Shown in pieces: positions 41,573 to 49,099 of a DNA stretch of 64,000 nt. A program made the position numbers and the translations under genes. The stretch is from positions 1 to 64,000 of the forward strand of contig JAKQOG010000127.1 in the NCBI GenBank assembly GCA_029565395.1. Direction: 5' to 3'. The notes below the pieces were generated by a model. It was given only the letters and a program-made list of their open reading frames with translations, searched no databases and was not told the origin of the DNA. Source of the DNA: Candidatus Hydrogenedentota bacterium (GTDB lineage: Bacteria > Hydrogenedentota > Hydrogenedentia > Hydrogenedentales > CAILVY01). How positions within the stretch are numbered: position 1 is the stretch's first letter; every line of letters starts with the position of its first letter.

Positions 41573-41856
41573 TTTGTACTCCTTCCCATGCGTATAGGCA
41601 AATACGGGAAACGAGGGGGGGAACGGCAAACGGCAAACGGGAAACGAGGGGTCCACTGGCTGGCTAGCGGTTATCGGCAAGTGGCCAGCGGTTAGTTTGG
41701 GAAACGAGCCCCCCGTATTTTCAGAGCAGGGGGGGGAAACGGCAAACTGCAAATGCGAAACGAGGGGTCTATTTAGACTGTAGGGATTTAGTCCGCCTAC
41801 GGTGGATTAGGCTGTAGGTAAGAAATGGGATCAAATGCGGAACGCGGAATTCGGAA

Positions 41857-41898
41857 TGCGAAACGAGGGTCTGCGAAACGAGGGTCTGCGAAACGAGG
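41857..41898. repeat. Tandem 15-bp repeat, 2.8 units
   Basis: TGCGAAACGAGGGTC repeated exactly at 41857-41871 and 41872-41886, with a partial third copy to 41898. Confidence 0.65.
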
Positions 41899-42122
41899 AA
41901 GGTAATCGATAATAGTTAGTTTTATTGTTTTTAATATTTAGACAGAGGTCAGATCAAAGAGGAATATGAAACGCAGCACTATGTATGCGTCCCTTTTGGG
42001 GAAGGGACATCAATAGATGTCAATTCTTAAATGCCACAATATCGTTCAGTACAGTAAGAATACTGACTTACTGCACCAAGGTTCTATGCCAACCTAATTA
42101 CTTAAATTTCCCATTCGTTCTG

Positions 42123-42178
42123 TTGACAATAATAATCTAAAACTAGCAGAATTATTCCCAATGTCAGAATTAAGGAGG
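42123..42178 (+). promoter_or_regulatory. Likely promoter and ribosome site ahead of the helicase locus
   Basis: TTGACA (42123-42128), 18-bp spacer, CAGAAT (42147-42152), followed by the strong ribosome site AAGGAGG (42172-42178) 6 nt before the ATG at 42185. The -10 is weak (4 of 6). Confidence 0.5.
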
Positions 42179-42184
42179 GACTTT

Positions 42185-42304
42185 ATGGTTCGCAGAGAGC
42201 CAGAAGTGATGATGATTGACGAAGGCTGCCAATACCGAACTACCATCATCGACCACAAAGGTGGTAAAAACCAACCCAGTGACACCATGATGGCCACGCT
42301 CTAG
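42185..42304 (+). CDS. Short ORF at the head of the helicase locus, possible N-terminal fragment
   Basis: 39 codons (MVRREPEVMMIDEGCQYRTTIIDHKGGKNQPSDTMMATL) ending in TAG at 42302. It is preceded by the best Shine-Dalgarno of the region. It is in the same frame as the following ORF and only four codons separate its TAG from the ATG at 42317. It may be a separate leader peptide, or the true start of the helicase gene cut off by an amber codon. The family is not recognised. Confidence 0.5.
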   Translation: MVRREPEVMMIDEGCQYRTTIIDHKGGKNQPSDTMMATL

Positions 42305-42316
42305 GGGTATCCGGTA

Positions 42317-43147
42317 ATGGTCTCTTCTCAAGAATGTAACCAAAACGATAAGGCCGTTCGCCTTGTTGAATATCTACTGAGGCTGGCATCTTTACGAACA
42401 AAGCTGATTCGCGAAATTGACGAATATGAGAAAGTGCTTTGGTATTCAAGTATTCCGCATGAGCGAGGGTGTTTTACGCAAGCCTGGGGCCGGGATGAAG
42501 AACATGAGCCGGATGAATGGCTAGAAATACAGAATAGGCGGGAACCGGAACTACCCGCTGAACCCACTCAATGCAAAGATTGGGTGAATCTCACAACTCT
42601 CCGAAACAAAACCGAATGGCCCGAACTCTTTTCTGAAATCATGCGGCAAGTCCCGAATCCCAATTGGCGCGAGGGTTCAGATCAGCCAGAAGTCATCCCG
42701 CACACCGAACTCCTTGAAGATCATCCTGAAGTTCAACAAGCATGGGATCGATATGTTGAAAGCAAATGGTTGCCTTGGACGGAAGACCATAATTCATGGG
42801 AGAAGGTTCATAAAGTCTATTCCGCGCTTTTTGCCATCCATCAGGAGCAACTCCGGCTTGGCGAAGAATATGAACTTGTGCTTGGTCTAGGACTGCTGAC
42901 ATGGCAGACGCCTACGGGTCAGCGAGTTCGGCGTCATTTGATCGTCGCCGACGCCATCTTGGAGTTTGAAGCGCGGTTGGGCAAATTCACTGTCCGTCCC
43001 CACACCGAAGGCGCCAAATTGCGGCCAGAATTCGACATGCTGGACATTGAGGAGCAACCGGCGCGTGCGGAGGAAACCGCGAAGGCGTCACTGGACGCAG
43101 CCGAAGATGATCCGTGGGAAAAAGGCTGTATCGAAGGCGTCCTTTAG
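42317..43147 (+). CDS. N-terminal fragment of an interrupted large helicase-nuclease gene
   Basis: 276 residues, ending in TAG at 43145. The sequence is helical and acidic (KLIREIDEYEKVLWYSSIPHERGCF, LEDHPEVQQAWDRYVESKWLPW, LFAIHQEQLRLGEEYELVLGLGLLTWQTPTGQRVRRHLIVADAILEFEARLGKFTV). I see no catalytic motif. It continues in the same frame after TAG GCC into the large helicase ORF, and the join ...GCIEGVL-stop-ALVHSINSQ reads naturally, so both ORFs were one gene of about 1,618 codons. Most likely a nonsense mutation (CAG to TAG), unless the codon is read through. Functional state unknown. Confidence 0.7.
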   Translation: MVSSQECNQNDKAVRLVEYLLRLASLRTKLIREIDEYEKVLWYSSIPHERGCFTQAWGRDEEHEPDEWLEIQNRREPELPAEPTQCKDWVNLTTLRNKTEWPELFSEIMRQVPNPNWREGSDQPEVIPHTELLEDHPEVQQAWDRYVESKWLPWTEDHNSWEKVHKVYSALFAIHQEQLRLGEEYELVLGLGLLTWQTPTGQRVRRHLIVADAILEFEARLGKFTVRPHTEGAKLRPEFDMLDIEEQPARAEETAKASLDAAEDDPWEKGCIEGVL

Positions 43148-43150
43148 GCC

Positions 43151-46100
43151 TTGGTGCATTCAATCAACTCACAAGGCGATTATGACGACTCGCTGGAAGC
43201 GAAAAGCATCCGCGCCTCGGCAAAGCCCATTGTGGAATATGCTCCCGCTTTGATCCTGCGCAAGCGTTCCGCCAAAGGTCTTACCGAAACCTTGAAACGG
43301 ATCAAGGAGCAAATCGAAGACGGCGAAACCATCCCCGGCGAATTCGCGGATCTTGCCGAGATTCGCCCAACGGATAGCCACGAACAAAGCGACACGCCAG
43401 AAGAGGCTAACGTTGTATTCGATGGTGAGGTCTTCTTCCCCAAACCAACGAACGATGAGCAACGCCGCATTGTTGATAAGATTCGAACGGCAAACGGTGT
43501 GCTTGTGCAAGGGCCGCCAGGCACCGGGAAATCTCATACCATCGCCAATCTGATTTGCCATCTGCTTGCCACGGGACAGAGAACGCTCATTACGGCGAAA
43601 ACGCCGCGCGCACTTCAGGTTCTTGAAGGGCTGGTGCCTGATGAGTTGCGGCCTCTCTGCATCAATCTACTTGGCAGCGGACTTGAGGAACGCCGTTCTC
43701 TCGAATCCAGCGTTGGCGGCATTATCCGAAAGAATGAGGAATGGAACGAAGATCGCGCAAAATGTGAGCGCCGGGAACTTGAAGATCGCCTTCAGAAACT
43801 CCGCGAGGAAAAGACCAAAGTCAATCGGCAGCTGCGCGATATCCGGGAGTCCGAAACGCATACGCAGAGCATCGCAGATGGGTCATATCGAGGGACGGCA
43901 GCAAGAATAGCTGAAAACGTGAACCGCGATCGATGCGACTACGAATGGTTTATAGATTCTGTTCCTTTGGATAAAACCTGTCAGATAGCTACAAATGATT
44001 TGCAAAGCCTTCTCGTGGCTTTGCGCCAATTCACGCCAGAGAAGCGCCGGGAATTGCGCCTTGTATGGCCCGATGTGTTGCCATCCTCCGAATGCTTTAC
44101 AAGTTTAATAAGGAATGAGGCAAGCGCGATTGCGGAAGAACAAAACGCGACAGGCGATGCCGATCAACATATCGCCCAACTATTAACAAGAAATAATCCT
44201 TCGGCCATCGAGGCGATCCGTAACGCTTTTTCAACTTTTCGGGACACTCGCAGGAGACTTCTTGCGACACCACATTCATGGATGAACGATGCCTTGCGCG
44301 ATATTCTGGGCGGCAACCCCGCCCTATGGCGTGAACTTCTACACGTTACGCAGGACGTTATAGCGTCAATTGAAGGACTCGTTGCAGTCGCCGACGAAAT
44401 CTCAATCGAATTTCCGCAAACTACCGATATCAGGTTATTATATAATGATGCCCGCAAACTTAAAGAACACATGGAGAATGGCGGGCGACTAGGTTGGGGG
44501 ATATTTCGGCCCAAACCGGTGAAGGAAAGTCTTTATGTAATAAAGACTGTGCGGATCGCTGGATGCTCATGTTCCACTGCCACGCAGTTCTCAAACCTTG
44601 CCGATGCGTTGCATGCTCGTATTGAATGCGAAAAGGCATGGGATTTCTGGAAAGGGCGAAGTGAAAAGACTGAAGGGCCGTATGCTCTCCAATTGACTGC
44701 TCTAAAGTCGTTGCGCGATGCGCTCGATAACGCCTTGGCGCTCGAAAAAATAGTTGCTAAATGCCGAGAAGCAATAAACCAATTCCCAGGCATGGGCGAG
44801 CCCGTATGGGCCAACGAATCACAAATTGAAAGAGTTGTCCCCTCGTGTCTTCTTGCATTAGCTCGTATCCGTAAGTGGCGTGCTGTCGAAGAAATCCAAA
44901 ACATTGTAGCTCCTATTTCACGCATGATCGCCAAGGGCAACGGGCATCCGGTGATGAACGATTTGCTAAGCGCAATTCATAGCCGCGACATAGATAGGTT
45001 CTCGCGCTGTGTGAGTACGGTTCAGGATCTAGAGAGACAGCGTCAGCATCTTCAGATGGTTGACGAATATATTTCTAAACTACGCCGTTTACTACCACAT
45101 TTTACGAAATCCTTAGAACAATCTTGTAATGAGCCGTATTGGGAAGAAAGGATACAACACATTTGTGATGCCTGGCATTGGGCGCAAGCACAATACTGGA
45201 TCGAGGATTACATTCGGCAGGAAGATGTTCCGGCACTCGCCAAGCGAGCCAAACAAATCGAGGATGAAATTAATAGTATTATCGCCAAACTTGCCGCGCT
45301 TCATGCTTGGTCGTTCTGTTTCTCGCGCATGAATGATGATCACCGTCGTCATATGCAGCAATGGAAGTGGCATATGGATAAAGGCGGCAAGTTCATGGGG
45401 AAACATGCACCGTACCATCGGCGAGAGGCACAGAAGAACCTTAATGGATGCCGTGAGGCGGTTCCAGCATGGGTAATGCCACTTCATCGCGTTTGGGACA
45501 CGGTGTATCCCGCGCCTGGTGTTTTCGATGTTATCATCGTTGATGAAGCTTCTCAATGCGGTGTTGAAGCGCTTCCCTTGTTTTATCTAGCAAAGAAGAT
45601 ATTGATCGTTGGTGACGACAAGCAGATCAGCCCAGATGCTGTGGGTTTACCTCGTGATGCGGTTCATCGCCTGATGGAAGAATTTCTTTACGATTTTCAG
45701 TTTAAGTCATCATTCGATATAGAAAGCAGCTTGTTTCATCATGGGAAACTACGGTATGGAACCAAGCGGATCACATTACGTGAACACTTCCGCTGTATGC
45801 CGGAGATCATCCGTTTCAGCATCGGCCTTTGTTATTCGGATACGCCATTGATTCCCTTGAGGCAGTATGGCCCGAAACGGCTACCTCCGCTTGAGCATGT
45901 TTTTGTGGGCGGCGGATATCGTGAAGGTTCAAACAATCGAACCATCAACCGCCCAGAAGCCGAAGCCATCGTCTTGAGGATTGCGGAGATGTGCAGAGAC
46001 AGCCGCTATAGTGGCAAGACAATGGGCGTGGTGGTGCTCCAAGGTGAAGCGCAAGCAGCATTAATTGAGAATCAACTGCTTGAATGTCTGGGGGCCGAAG

Positions 46101-47173
46101 AGATGGAACGCCGCCGCCTGATTTGCGGGAATCCTTACAGTTTCCAGGGCGATGAGCGAGATATCATGTTCTTGTCACTTGTCGCGGCTACAAACGAAAG
46201 AATCGGACCTTTCACAAAGCCAGCGGACGAACGGCGCTTCAATGTCGCCGCAAGCCGCGCCCGTGACATGATGATTCTTTTTCATTCCGTTACCTGTGAC
46301 GATCTTAGCACCTCGTGTCTTCGGCGGCGATTGTTAGACTTTTTTGAGAATACAAAACCACAACTGCCTCCAGAACTTGATCGTGATGAATTGGAGCGAC
46401 GGGCAGCGCATGATAAACGGAGTGTTTTAATGGCTCCTGCCCCATTTGAAAGCTGGTTTGAAGTTGACGTTGCTCTTGAATTGTTACGACACGGTTTCTT
46501 TGTCGTTCCACAGTATGACGTTGCAGGAAAACGAATAGATCTTGTGGTTGAAGGAGGTCAAACGCGGCTGGCGGTCGAATGTGATGGTGATCATTGGCAT
46601 GGCGTGGACTGTTACGAAGTGGACATGCAACGCCAACGGCAATTAGAGCGTTGCGGTTGGGAATTCTTCCGCGTGAGAGAATCTGCCTTCTATTCAAACA
46701 AGGAGCAAGCACTGACTGGCCTGTGGCGGGTGTTGGAGGAGAGGGGTATCTTTCCATACGGTAGAAATTCTTGTCGATACACAGAGCCAGACGAAGAAGA
46801 AAAATCTGATGAGTCGGATTGTGACGACACAGACATCGACGATGAAGATCTCAATAATGAACCATCCTTGCCTTTGGATTCGCAAGATATTCATGACTTA
46901 TCTGACCGGCGTTCCGAAGATGTAACATCATCCGAAATCCAGGACACAATTATCCGTGTTCTCTCACAATGTCCAAACCAGTCGTGTACTGAGAAATCAT
47001 TGACTGCCCGCGTCCTCAAGGATTTATGCATATTAACACGCGGTAATCCACGGTTCGAATTTGCTAAGCGTGTCATGCGGTGCCTTGGTGCCCTTGAAAA
47101 ACGTATGGCCGTTGAACGTTATCGTGCCAAGAATAAGCGCGTACGATTACTTTCAACGCAACTTCCTCTCTAA
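43151..47173 (+). CDS. SF1 (UPF1-like) helicase with C-terminal PD-(D/E)XK Vsr-like nuclease domain
   Basis: 1,340 codons, the continuation of the ORF at 42317. Walker A is GPPGTGKS (residues 121-128), motif II VFDVIIVDEASQCGVEALP, motif III IVGDDKQISP, and motifs V/VI CGNPYSFQGDERDIMFLSLVAATN and RRFNVAASRARDMMILFHSV. A long insert of about 600 residues separates Walker A from motif II, with coiled-coil and helical segments. The C-terminus has FESWFEVDVALELLRHGFFVVPQYDVAGKRIDLVV followed by ECDGDHWHG, a Vsr/REase_MTES_1575-type nuclease with D and ExD-like catalytic residues. Then an acidic stretch and a basic tail. This helicase-plus-nuclease layout is shared with several anti-phage proteins. 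A TTG at 43151 is the only nearby start, without a clear ribosome site. Confidence 0.85.
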   Translation: MVHSINSQGDYDDSLEAKSIRASAKPIVEYAPALILRKRSAKGLTETLKRIKEQIEDGETIPGEFADLAEIRPTDSHEQSDTPEEANVVFDGEVFFPKPTNDEQRRIVDKIRTANGVLVQGPPGTGKSHTIANLICHLLATGQRTLITAKTPRALQVLEGLVPDELRPLCINLLGSGLEERRSLESSVGGIIRKNEEWNEDRAKCERRELEDRLQKLREEKTKVNRQLRDIRESETHTQSIADGSYRGTAARIAENVNRDRCDYEWFIDSVPLDKTCQIATNDLQSLLVALRQFTPEKRRELRLVWPDVLPSSECFTSLIRNEASAIAEEQNATGDADQHIAQLLTRNNPSAIEAIRNAFSTFRDTRRRLLATPHSWMNDALRDILGGNPALWRELLHVTQDVIASIEGLVAVADEISIEFPQTTDIRLLYNDARKLKEHMENGGRLGWGIFRPKPVKESLYVIKTVRIAGCSCSTATQFSNLADALHARIECEKAWDFWKGRSEKTEGPYALQLTALKSLRDALDNALALEKIVAKCREAINQFPGMGEPVWANESQIERVVPSCLLALARIRKWRAVEEIQNIVAPISRMIAKGNGHPVMNDLLSAIHSRDIDRFSRCVSTVQDLERQRQHLQMVDEYISKLRRLLPHFTKSLEQSCNEPYWEERIQHICDAWHWAQAQYWIEDYIRQEDVPALAKRAKQIEDEINSIIAKLAALHAWSFCFSRMNDDHRRHMQQWKWHMDKGGKFMGKHAPYHRREAQKNLNGCREAVPAWVMPLHRVWDTVYPAPGVFDVIIVDEASQCGVEALPLFYLAKKILIVGDDKQISPDAVGLPRDAVHRLMEEFLYDFQFKSSFDIESSLFHHGKLRYGTKRITLREHFRCMPEIIRFSIGLCYSDTPLIPLRQYGPKRLPPLEHVFVGGGYREGSNNRTINRPEAEAIVLRIAEMCRDSRYSGKTMGVVVLQGEAQAALIENQLLECLGAEEMERRRLICGNPYSFQGDERDIMFLSLVAATNERIGPFTKPADERRFNVAASRARDMMILFHSVTCDDLSTSCLRRRLLDFFENTKPQLPPELDRDELERRAAHDKRSVLMAPAPFESWFEVDVALELLRHGFFVVPQYDVAGKRIDLVVEGGQTRLAVECDGDHWHGVDCYEVDMQRQRQLERCGWEFFRVRESAFYSNKEQALTGLWRVLEERGIFPYGRNSCRYTEPDEEEKSDESDCDDTDIDDEDLNNEPSLPLDSQDIHDLSDRRSEDVTSSEIQDTIIRVLSQCPNQSCTEKSLTARVLKDLCILTRGNPRFEFAKRVMRCLGALEKRMAVERYRAKNKRVRLLSTQLPL

Positions 47174-47348
47174 AAAACGCTGCGGTGAACACCTTCTCAG
47201 AAATCAACATATTCGCCGCATCTTCCTCGCTATAAGTGTCATTTTGAAAATCGGCTTCCACGATGGCATTCCCTCGGAGATGTTTCAGCAGATATACCGC
47301 CAAGAACAGGTTTTTGATGTGTTCAACTATAATCCTCTTATAGAGGAA
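47174..47348 (-). pseudogene. Possible minus-strand gene remnant next to higA
   Basis: Read on the minus strand this 175-nt gap translates without stops into an ORF-like string (VEHIKNLFLAVYLLKH, VEADFQNDTYSEEDAANMLISEKVFTAAFF) that looks like a protein fragment. It continues antisense into the helicase 3' end to 47073, where it loses sense. A HigB-type toxin would be expected beside higA, but I cannot match this to HigB. Low confidence. Confidence 0.25.
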
Positions 47349-47672
47349 CTACATTGCCTTTTTCATACGTAACGGTCGGATTCGTGGGAGAGCGGTCTTT
47401 AGATTTTTCCGGGCTTCCCAAAGCTCAACGGCTCGTTGGGCGTTGAGCCAGAACTCGGGCGTGTTTCCAAATAAACGCGACAGGCGAATGGCCATTTCCG
47501 GACTCAGGGCACGGCGTTCACGAAGAAGTTCATTGATGGTCTGCCGCGAGACGCCTAGCGCTTCTGCCAGACTGGTTGCCGTAAGACCGTAATCCGGTAA
47601 AAAATCCTCCCGGAGCATTTCGCCCGGATGCGTAGGGCGTGTTTTTCTCTTTATCTTGTTAGAAATATTCAT
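47349..47672 (-). CDS. higA: HigA-family antitoxin (XRE helix-turn-helix)
   Basis: 107 residues. RPTHPGEMLREDFLPDYGLTATSLAEALGVSRQTINELLRERRALSPEMAIRLSRLFGNTPEFWLNAQRAVELWEAR is the complete HigA signature: HPGE-x-L, a lambda-repressor-type HTH and the NTPEFWLN-Q element. Basic tail. No HigB toxin is visible on either side, so it may be an orphan or act on a distant toxin. The ATG at 47672 coincides with the predicted transcription start, suggesting a leaderless message. Confidence 0.85.
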   Translation of the reverse strand: MNISNKIKRKTRPTHPGEMLREDFLPDYGLTATSLAEALGVSRQTINELLRERRALSPEMAIRLSRLFGNTPEFWLNAQRAVELWEARKNLKTALPRIRPLRMKKAM

Positions 47673-47678
47673 ATATAG

Positions 47679-47707
47679 ATTGTAACGCGTCACGTGACAC
47701 GTGTCAA
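47679..47707 (-). promoter_or_regulatory. Promoter of higA with overlapping palindromic operators
   Basis: On the minus strand TTGACA (47707-47702), 17-bp spacer, TACAAT (47684-47679). The spacer contains overlapping palindromes GACACGTGTC (47696-47705) and GTCACGTGAC (47689-47698), a good site for HigA self-repression. Confidence 0.7.
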
Positions 47708-47815
47708 TTCAAAAAACATCACTCCCACGGAGAATCAACTGCATTAAGTACATTGCTTTGCCTGCGTTTTGTACAATAGACAGTGTCTTGATGGGTAAAT
47801 CTTGAACGGATCGGA

Positions 47816-48997
47816 ATGCTTAAAATGATACCTTGGATAATTAGTGTAATGGTCAGTATGGGTGCTGCGGAGGCCGAAAAGGAAGCCGGGATTCGCGCGC
47901 CGGAGGAATTTCCGGTGGTGAGGGAGTTGCCGGATCCGTTTGTGATGAATACTGGGGAGCGGGTGAGCGGCAAGGAGCAATGGCCAAGCCGCAGGAAGGA
48001 AATAGCCGATCTGCTGTTAGGCTATGAATATGGCCACATGCCCCCGGCTCCGGATAATTTGCGTGCGGAATCCGTCGAGACGAAGCTTACTCTGGAGGGC
48101 AAGGCCACGGCGACGACCTTTGTGCTTTCGATGGGGCCGGAACCTCGGTTTCGGATGCATTGCGGGTTGCTGGCGCCCGCCACGGGCGGTCCGAAATTCC
48201 CGGTGATCATCGCCATCGATCCGGTGTGGCAGGAACATGTAATCCCCACGGCGGCGCAGGTCATTGAACGCGGGTATGCCTTTGCGGGGTTTATATATCA
48301 TGACGTAGACAACGACAACGCGGATCGTTCGGACGGGGTATATCCGTTTTATCCCGGGTATGATTGGGCCACGCTCGCGGCGTGGGCATGGGCCAGCATG
48401 CGGCTGACGGATTATTTGTGCACGCTCGACAGCATCGACACCGATCATATGGTGGTGACGGGGCATTCGCGAACGGGCAAGGCCGCGCTACTGGCGGGGG
48501 CGCTGGACGAACGCATCGCCCTGACGGCGCCGCATGGTTCCGGTGCGGGCGGATCGGGATCGTTCCGCATTCAGCCCAAGGATGTGGAGACGCTGGCGCT
48601 CATCACTGACCCCACACGGTTTCATTATTGGTTTCATCCACGATTGGCCGGGTTTGCGGGCAAGGAAGACCGCCTGCCTTTTGACCAGCATTTTCTGAAA
48701 GCGTTGGTGGCGCCGCGCGCCTTGCTGTCCCTGGATGCACGGGGAGATATATGGTCCAATCCATATGGCACGCAACAGACGAACATGGCGGCTGCGCCTG
48801 TGTTTGAGTTTTTGGGTGCGAAGGAGAAGATCGCGATGTTCTGCCGGGAAGGCGGGCACGACATGATCCCGGAAGACTGGGCGGTCTTACTCGATTTTGC
48901 GGATTACCTCTTCAAGAATGCGCCGCGTCCGGCTTGGGCGGATATTTTGCCGTTTCCGAAAGCGAAACGGGCGTATAGCTGGTCAATGCCAAAGTGA
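47816..48997 (+). CDS. Exported CE15-like (glucuronoyl esterase family) alpha/beta-hydrolase
   Basis: 393 residues with a signal peptide (MIPWIISVMVSMGAAEA). Alpha/beta-hydrolase of the CE15 type: PSRRKEIADLLLGYEYGHMPPAPDN near the N-terminus, KFPVIIAIDP, then the nucleophile S218 in VVTGHSRTGKAALLAGALDERIALTAPHGSGAGGSGSFR and the catalytic His in FCREGGHDMIPEDWAVLLDFADYLF. CE15 members usually show GCSRxGK; here His replaces the Cys. The fungal type cleaves the lignin-glucuronoxylan ester; bacterial ones have broader substrates. Next to the DUF4838 lipoprotein, both suiting plant or algal polysaccharide use. Confidence 0.75.
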   Translation: MLKMIPWIISVMVSMGAAEAEKEAGIRAPEEFPVVRELPDPFVMNTGERVSGKEQWPSRRKEIADLLLGYEYGHMPPAPDNLRAESVETKLTLEGKATATTFVLSMGPEPRFRMHCGLLAPATGGPKFPVIIAIDPVWQEHVIPTAAQVIERGYAFAGFIYHDVDNDNADRSDGVYPFYPGYDWATLAAWAWASMRLTDYLCTLDSIDTDHMVVTGHSRTGKAALLAGALDERIALTAPHGSGAGGSGSFRIQPKDVETLALITDPTRFHYWFHPRLAGFAGKEDRLPFDQHFLKALVAPRALLSLDARGDIWSNPYGTQQTNMAAAPVFEFLGAKEKIAMFCREGGHDMIPEDWAVLLDFADYLFKNAPRPAWADILPFPKAKRAYSWSMPK

Positions 48998-49019
48998 CTC
49001 AACTCATATTTTGTTTTAC

Positions 49020-49079
49020 GGCTCAGCGGGAACTTCGCCCTCCCGATAGGCGCGTTCCAAAGTTCAACGTTGGAACGAG
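49020..49079. repeat. Composite of two REP-like families between converging genes
   Basis: 49020-49044 is a single arm of the aceE-upstream inverted repeat (22 of 25 bases identical). It is followed at 49052-49079 by a 28-bp palindrome of the family found inside YfhO. No gene is present in this 102-nt gap. Confidence 0.7.
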
Positions 49080-49099
49080 AAGAATTTTCTCTTTGGTGA

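Larger units (their letters stand above)
41368..42122. other. Repeat-rich non-coding stretch
   Basis: No supportable gene in about 750 nt. It contains recurring strings such as GCAAACGGCAAACGGGAAACGAGG, direct copies of GCGGTTA with variants, and short palindromes, and its base composition shifts to purine-rich. It resembles eroded repeat DNA or a former insertion site. The two repeats listed next lie inside it. Confidence 0.45.

Noticed and set aside
41398-42122. CRISPR array or insertion sequence in the repeat-rich stretch
   Set aside because: Repeats are 8 to 15 bp with no regular spacers, and no transposase frame or terminal inverted repeats could be found.
42317-47173. Programmed TAG decoding as pyrrolysine
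   Set aside because: TAG is used as an ordinary stop elsewhere in the window (for example 6661-6663 and 18546-18548) and no methylamine methyltransferase or pyl gene is present. A mutation is simpler.
42317-47173. Naming the helicase-nuclease as the Hhe defence protein
   Set aside because: I see helicase and Vsr-like nuclease domains but no convincing HEPN domain in the N-terminal part, so only the architecture is reported.
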